From positions 21,316 to 85,315 of the forward strand of contig UQLY01000015.1 of the NCBI GenBank assembly GCA_900542015.1: DNA of 64,000 nt. Direction: 5' to 3'. Numbering within the stretch: position 1 is the first letter of the stretch; every line of letters begins with the position of its first letter. This document shows, piece by piece, positions 60,187 through 64,000 of the stretch. A model generated the notes under the pieces. That model was not told where the DNA came from. It made no database searches and saw nothing but the letters and a program-made list of their open reading frames with translations. The position numbers were made by a program, and so were the translations under genes. The DNA is from an uncultured Lachnospiraceae bacterium. Its GTDB lineage: Bacteria; Bacillota; Clostridia; Lachnospirales; Lachnospiraceae.

Positions 60187-60630
60187 CTAATCCTCTTTTT
60201 TCTTTTTGCGGTAGTACATCAAATACTCCACTTCCCCCAGATCCTCATGCACGCTTTCTTCCTGCCTGATCAATCCGCGGTTTTCATAAAAGGTTACCGC
60301 GCCGTAATTATTCTCAAATACATGCAGCGTAAAAAAATCATACTTTTCTTTGACATACTCCATCAGCTTCGTGCCGATCCCCATACCGCGGTACTCCCTG
60401 TCCACAAAAAGCCCCGCGATATAGCCCTCGTCTACGCCGATAAAGCCTACCACCGTGCCGTTTATTTCATATACATAGACCTCCGCCTGAAGCAGCGCCC
60501 TTTTTACATATCCGAAATTCCGGTCCCAATAATCCTTATCAATAAAATCGTGCGCCTCCAGATTCCCGTCGTACCAGATCCGCATGACTTTTTTTAAATC
60601 AAAATCCTGAAACTTCCTTATAATATCCAT
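60187..60630 (-). CDS. GNAT-family N-acetyltransferase
   Basis: 147 residues, whole GNAT fold: VVGFIGVDEGYIAGLFVDRE, then YRGMGIGTKLMEYVKEKY (the acetyl-CoA loop) and LHVFENNYGAVTFYENRGL. The acceptor is unknown. It abuts the acyltransferase gene, sharing a base with its stop codon. Confidence 0.9.
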   Translation of the reverse strand: MDIIRKFQDFDLKKVMRIWYDGNLEAHDFIDKDYWDRNFGYVKRALLQAEVYVYEINGTVVGFIGVDEGYIAGLFVDREYRGMGIGTKLMEYVKEKYDFFTLHVFENNYGAVTFYENRGLIRQEESVHEDLGEVEYLMYYRKKKKED

Positions 60631-61703
60631 TATTTATCCCCTCGTTTTTTGCCGATCATCCATGGAAACCAGCGGTTTATGATCAAAATCACAATTCCCT
60701 CCGCCGCAGTCACCAGTAAAAACAGCTCCAGGCAAAACTTTATATTCCCGTTGTAATCCGAGATATCCCGGTTAAAGTGCATGACCAGAATCGTAGATAC
60801 ATACATCAGATAAGTATCCACATGGGTCATCATGACAATCAACGAATTTTTCCCGTAAAACTCCAACGCTTTTAACAGCTGCCTGCATACGGGATATTTC
60901 ATCCATCCCTTTACCCCGTAAGCAATGGCGACAACGCCCACGCTTCCTAAGATCGCTCCCGCAAAATAAAGCGCTTCGTTTTGGAGCACCAGATAGTGCA
61001 GATCCGTTCCTCCGTTTATCCGGCTGATCCAAATCGTAGCTGCAAGACAAAGAACGCCTGCGGCTAACGATACCGAAGGGGCAATCTTTATCTTTTGCCG
61101 AAGCTCCCAGAAATAAAAACCGAAGCCGATAAAAAAAGCAATCATTCCAATGCGGATTATTGTCATGCAAAAGTACATCAGATATGGATTTTCTCCATAA
61201 ATTCCGCCCATAAGCAAAAATCTGCGGTTTGCCAGACAGCTTAAAACAGCCCATGCCACAAGAATAAACGGCGTCAGCTTCTTCTTACAGCTTTTGATCA
61301 CAACCAAAAACGCGACTTCTCCCACAAATAAAGCTGCCAGGAACCACAAAACGGACATTCCGAAAAAGATAACCGTCAGGTAAATATTTTGCTTTACCAA
61401 TTCCAGGGTAATAGAGCTTCCGATCCGGTATGCGATATATTGTGCAATAATGAAAATCAGACTAAAGATAAAATACGGCTGCAAAATAGACCTGATTTTT
61501 TTCATAACCGTCTTTGCCAGACTCTTTTTATCTTCCTGCTGAATGTGGATCAGCATACCGGCTATGATAAAAAACAGGGGTATATGAAATGCGACAATGA
61601 AATTACGGAAATTTTCACTGATATACTGGATATGCCCGGTAATGACCAGCAAAATTCCGACGCCCTTAGCAAGGTCCAATTCTACATATCTTTCTTTTGT
61701 CAT
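60630..61703 (-). CDS. Acyltransferase-3 family membrane protein
   Basis: 357 residues from ATG 61703, giving the family N-terminus MTKERYVELDLAKGVGILL; a longer frame from 61781 is not supported. Ten hydrophobic segments; the conserved His is in LLVITGHIQ and the next motif is FIVAFHIPLFFIIAGM. It probably O-acylates a cell-surface glycan, fitting the flippase beside it. Confidence 0.85.
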   Translation of the reverse strand: MTKERYVELDLAKGVGILLVITGHIQYISENFRNFIVAFHIPLFFIIAGMLIHIQQEDKKSLAKTVMKKIRSILQPYFIFSLIFIIAQYIAYRIGSSITLELVKQNIYLTVIFFGMSVLWFLAALFVGEVAFLVVIKSCKKKLTPFILVAWAVLSCLANRRFLLMGGIYGENPYLMYFCMTIIRIGMIAFFIGFGFYFWELRQKIKIAPSVSLAAGVLCLAATIWISRINGGTDLHYLVLQNEALYFAGAILGSVGVVAIAYGVKGWMKYPVCRQLLKALEFYGKNSLIVMMTHVDTYLMYVSTILVMHFNRDISDYNGNIKFCLELFLLVTAAEGIVILIINRWFPWMIGKKRGDK

Positions 61704-61741
61704 AAATAATCCCGTCAAATCCTGTGATAATCCTGCCTTTA

Positions 61742-62386
61742 TTATAATCGAAAGAAATTCTTCTGACAACCCAGACGCCAAAAAGCGGCAAGGGGGAATC
61801 CGACTACATTTTGATAATCTCCTCTGATTTCTTTCACAAAAAGTCCTCCGAGTCCCTGTATCCCATACGCTCCCGCCTTATCCATGGGTTCTCCTGTCCT
61901 AATATATGCTCTCGCTTCCTCTTCCATGAACGGATACATTGTTACAAACGTTTCTTCCGCAAAAGAAATGCCTCTTTCCGGTACGACCTTTCCCTCCCTG
62001 TCCAGAAAGATACCGCAGACTCCCGTAAAAACGGAATGCGTCCTGCCGGATAAGGACATTAACATACGAAACGCCTCTTCCTCGTTTCCGGGTTTTCCCA
62101 AAACGATCCCCTCGGAAACAACAATCGTATCGGCTCCTACAATAAAAATACCTTCCTTATTCTTATCCTGCTCCAATCCCTGCAAAAAATCCGATTCGGA
62201 CAGTCTTTCCTTTACATCAGCCGCTTTTTTCGCCGCCAGTTCCTGTACCGCTTCTGCGGGAATGGTTTTTGTCATTACCTCTTTTGCTCCGCTTTTTATG
62301 ACGGAAAAAGAAATTCCCGCCCGCTCAAACAATTCCTTCCGGCGCGGAGAGCCGGACGCCAATATTATCTTTACCGATTGTTCCAT
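61742..62386 (-). CDS. maf: Maf-type nucleoside triphosphate pyrophosphatase
   Basis: 214 residues from ATG 62386 (GGGAGGG eight bases upstream). Motifs IILASGSPRRKELF, IVGADTIVVSEG, GRTHSVFTGVC and DKAGAYGIQG are intact. The family hydrolyses non-canonical or methylated nucleotides and is linked to septum control. The first 62 bases overlap the end of the reverse transcriptase gene. Confidence 0.95.
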   Translation of the reverse strand: MEQSVKIILASGSPRRKELFERAGISFSVIKSGAKEVMTKTIPAEAVQELAAKKAADVKERLSESDFLQGLEQDKNKEGIFIVGADTIVVSEGIVLGKPGNEEEAFRMLMSLSGRTHSVFTGVCGIFLDREGKVVPERGISFAEETFVTMYPFMEEEARAYIRTGEPMDKAGAYGIQGLGGLFVKEIRGDYQNVVGFPLAAFWRLGCQKNFFRL

Positions 62387-63605
62387 AATTTTTTCCCTCC
62401 CGAAATTGATAATACTCATGCACCAGGCTCCGATAGCCCCATTCCTTCATCCGGTCATAAGTAATCCGGTAATTTCCTTTATAATGCCTGCCCGTTATGA
62501 TATACCGGATATATTCCTGCATATAATGATCCACTTCCCGCAGTCCCGTATCTACAGTCAGATAAGGAAAGAACCAACGATTCCAGGTAAAATCATCATT
62601 ATCCTCATATCCGTAAAATTTTCTGTTCATGGCGCGGATAAAACCGATTGCAGCCTTATCCGGCGGCAGATTTTTCTTTCTCTGCCATCTTCTTAAAGAC
62701 TCTGCCTTTCGTTTGATCTTTGCTTTGATCTTTCTTTTGGTATTTTGAGACAGATCCAATTTCCCGCCGTTATATGAAAATCCGAGAAATTCCCATGTTT
62801 CTCCGGGCTTTGAAATGCTCTCCTTGGAAGAATTGATACAAAGACCGCAGCTTTTTAACATTTCCGGCAACAACCCTTTATATTGTTCCAATTCTTCTTT
62901 TGTATCTGCAAAAATCAATATATCATCCGAATAGCGGAAATACGCAATGCCCTTTTCTAAAAAATACCGATCCATATCCGCCAGATAAACATTGGCAAAA
63001 AAAGGCGCAATGGGAAGCCCCGCCATGGCTCCGTGCTTTTCTTTTCTGATACATCCGTTTTCCTTCACATTTTCTTCGGTCAGAATTTTTCGGAAAAGCT
63101 CATAGATTACTTCATCCCGTTCTTTGAGAAATCCGAGCTTTTCTATTAAAAGCTCTACGTTGATCGAATTAAAATAATTGCTGATATCCGCTTTATAACA
63201 ATATTTCTTTGAAAATCCGGGATTTTGCAAAACCCGTTTCAAAGCATCTCCCGCTTTCGTATTCCTGCGGAAAGCATAACAATTGGAGGCAAAATAATCA
63301 TCGTATTTATAAAGCTGGGACGCAATGAATTTTAAAGTGATACTCACATCCCGTCCAAATGAATAGACAACTCTTTTTTTGGAAGTTCCTTCTTTATTTA
63401 CGATCCGCTTTAACGGATATTCTCCCGGAAATGCGCCTTCCACTATCTTTTTCTTATTATCTTCAAATCTTCTTTCTTCTATATAAAGCCGTATCTGTTT
63501 CTCTTCTTCGCCCTTTAAATGCTGACGCTTTATTTTATAATCCAAAAACTGCTGCCACAAATCCGGTTGATCCAACAAATCCGCTATCCCCTGATCATTT
63601 TTCAA
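62325..63605 (-). CDS. Free-standing reverse transcriptase (YSDD type)
   Basis: 426 residues from TTG 63605, preceded by GAGGG; the open frame to ATG 63761 crosses hairpin-rich DNA and lacks a ribosome site, so the start is uncertain. Fingers and palm motifs appear in order: RVVYSF, NCYAFRRNTKAGDAL, KADISNYFNSI (138-148, catalytic Asp), AGLPIAPFFANVYL (195-208), YFRYSDDILIF (YSDD 225-228) and WEFLGFSY, then a basic thumb-like region. The group II intron signature GTPQG and the DGR G-x3-SQ motif are absent, and no maturase X or HNH domain follows. It resembles the unknown-group/defence RTs; its class is not certain. It overlaps maf. Confidence 0.85.
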   Translation of the reverse strand: MKNDQGIADLLDQPDLWQQFLDYKIKRQHLKGEEEKQIRLYIEERRFEDNKKKIVEGAFPGEYPLKRIVNKEGTSKKRVVYSFGRDVSITLKFIASQLYKYDDYFASNCYAFRRNTKAGDALKRVLQNPGFSKKYCYKADISNYFNSINVELLIEKLGFLKERDEVIYELFRKILTEENVKENGCIRKEKHGAMAGLPIAPFFANVYLADMDRYFLEKGIAYFRYSDDILIFADTKEELEQYKGLLPEMLKSCGLCINSSKESISKPGETWEFLGFSYNGGKLDLSQNTKRKIKAKIKRKAESLRRWQRKKNLPPDKAAIGFIRAMNRKFYGYEDNDDFTWNRWFFPYLTVDTGLREVDHYMQEYIRYIITGRHYKGNYRITYDRMKEWGYRSLVHEYYQFREGKNYGTIGKDNIGVRLSAPEGIV

Positions 63606-63699
63606 CTTGCCACCCTCATCATAAAAATGTGCCTTTGTGTTTCCGACTTTTCCGATCTGCGTAAAATGCCTGCATATATAAAAAAGAAAGAGAAAATGC

Positions 63700-63871
63700 T
63701 TTGAAGTGATAAAGCAATTATCACACAAGACTGAACATACTCCGATTACCCGCAAAATCATCCTGCAGAGTATGCTTCATCCTTCGCGGGTGCAACATTT
63801 GTTACATTTCTCTTTCTTTTTATGCAATTATTACCACTGAAAACGGTATGTCTTACTCTTCAATACCGTTT
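63700..63871 (-). ncRNA. Hairpin-rich leader, candidate RT-linked RNA
   Basis: Three inverted repeats in 170 bases: GTGATAA/TTATCAC (63706-63724), ACCCGC/GCGGGT (63748-63791) and AAACGGTAT/ATACCGTTT (63841-63871). They lie between tRNA-Pro and the reverse transcriptase on the same strand. Retrons and several defence RTs carry their template RNA just upstream, so this is a candidate, but no family consensus could be matched by eye. Confidence 0.35.
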
Positions 63872-63940
63872 GAATAAAAAACTTTTCTTTAAAATGAAAA
63901 GAACCAACCCTATTCAATGTTAAAGCCAGCCCTTTTCCAA

Positions 63941-64000
63941 TCGAAGCGACAGGATTTGAACCTGCGACCTCTGCGTCCCGAACGCAGCGCTCTACCAAAC
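63941..64000 (-). tRNA. tRNA-Pro(CGG), 3' part
   Basis: The minus strand reads, from the D-arm end: TAGAGC, anticodon stem CTGCG/CGCAG with loop TTCGGGA (anticodon CGG), T arm GCAGGTTCAAATCCTGT, and acceptor 3' strand CGCTTCG with discriminator A at 63941. The 5' acceptor lies beyond the window edge. Confidence 0.93.

Noticed and set aside
62325..63605. Reverse transcriptase as part of a diversity-generating retroelement or group II intron
   Set aside because: No template/variable repeat pair, no SQ motif, no intron domain V-like hairpin, and no maturase X or HNH domain were seen.

Overview
The window looks like a chromosomal segment of a Gram-positive, flagellated, probably spore-forming Clostridia of the Lachnospiraceae type. 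The evidence is a BofA/YaaL pair, a clostridial Tad pilus locus with DUF6382-FHA and DUF5702 proteins, a flagellin next to a DUF6240 protein, GlgB, and strong AGGAGG-type ribosome binding sites. No species is named because none can be proved from the sequence alone.

Layout. 1-11.1 kb: a long minus-strand Tad (type IVb) pilus operon with one clear sigma-A promoter at 11193-11221. Its order is prepilin peptidase, TadZ, TadA, TadB, TadC, a 55-residue Flp pilin, DUF5702 protein, TadE protein, second A24 peptidase, second TadE-like protein and FHA protein, followed by a rhomboid protease and a partial flavoprotein. 11.2-16.6 kb: BofA and YaaL, then FliS-like protein, flagellin and DUF6240 protein. 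16.7-23.4 kb: GlgB, a TPR/acidic/AAA-like protein, RsmA (KsgA) and TatD, ending at divergent promoters that serve tatD and tRNA-Lys. 23.5-24.2 kb: tRNA-Lys(CTT) and a low-molecular-weight phosphatase.

24.3-39.35 kb is a visibly AT-rich foreign block. It holds a Tn916-type integrase with its excisionase, a two-gene nuclease cargo, small plasmid/phage-like genes, remnants of a primase-like and an OLD-like gene, and a second excisionase without integrase. A cassette of about 5 kb (33.0-38.0 kb) carries an unrecognised four-gene operon (HTH, HKD-type phospholipase D fold, membrane protein, unknown) and an AbiE toxin-antitoxin pair. A direct repeat of about 205 bp, with strong dyads and integrase-arm-like motifs, lies at each end of this cassette. 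The block ends in a sensor kinase gene that is both frameshifted and cut off inside its receiver domain.

41.4-44.8 kb: small membrane and secreted proteins, a VanZ-like protein and a divergent regulator / Ser-Thr kinase pair. 44.8-47.2 kb: a type II restriction-modification system (cytosine-5 methyltransferase convergent with an endonuclease and a controller) between two 48-bp direct repeats. The repeats look like a duplicated terminator, suggesting insertion with long target duplication. 47.2-62.4 kb is mostly housekeeping and transport: TauE-like exporter, TetR-controlled RND pump with a coiled-coil insert, TrpS, DegV, aminopeptidase P, isochorismatase, a decayed Rpn-type nuclease gene, flippase, acetyltransferase, acyltransferase and Maf. 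62.3-63.6 kb: a free-standing reverse transcriptase with a YSDD active site and a hairpin-rich upstream region, next to a partial tRNA-Pro(CGG).

Best candidates for undescribed biology are the four-gene HKD/membrane operon in the 33-38 kb cassette, the reverse transcriptase with its structured leader, and the nuclease plus unknown-protein pair beside the integrase. Starts below were chosen by Shine-Dalgarno position and family N-termini. Everything was read by eye, with no database search.
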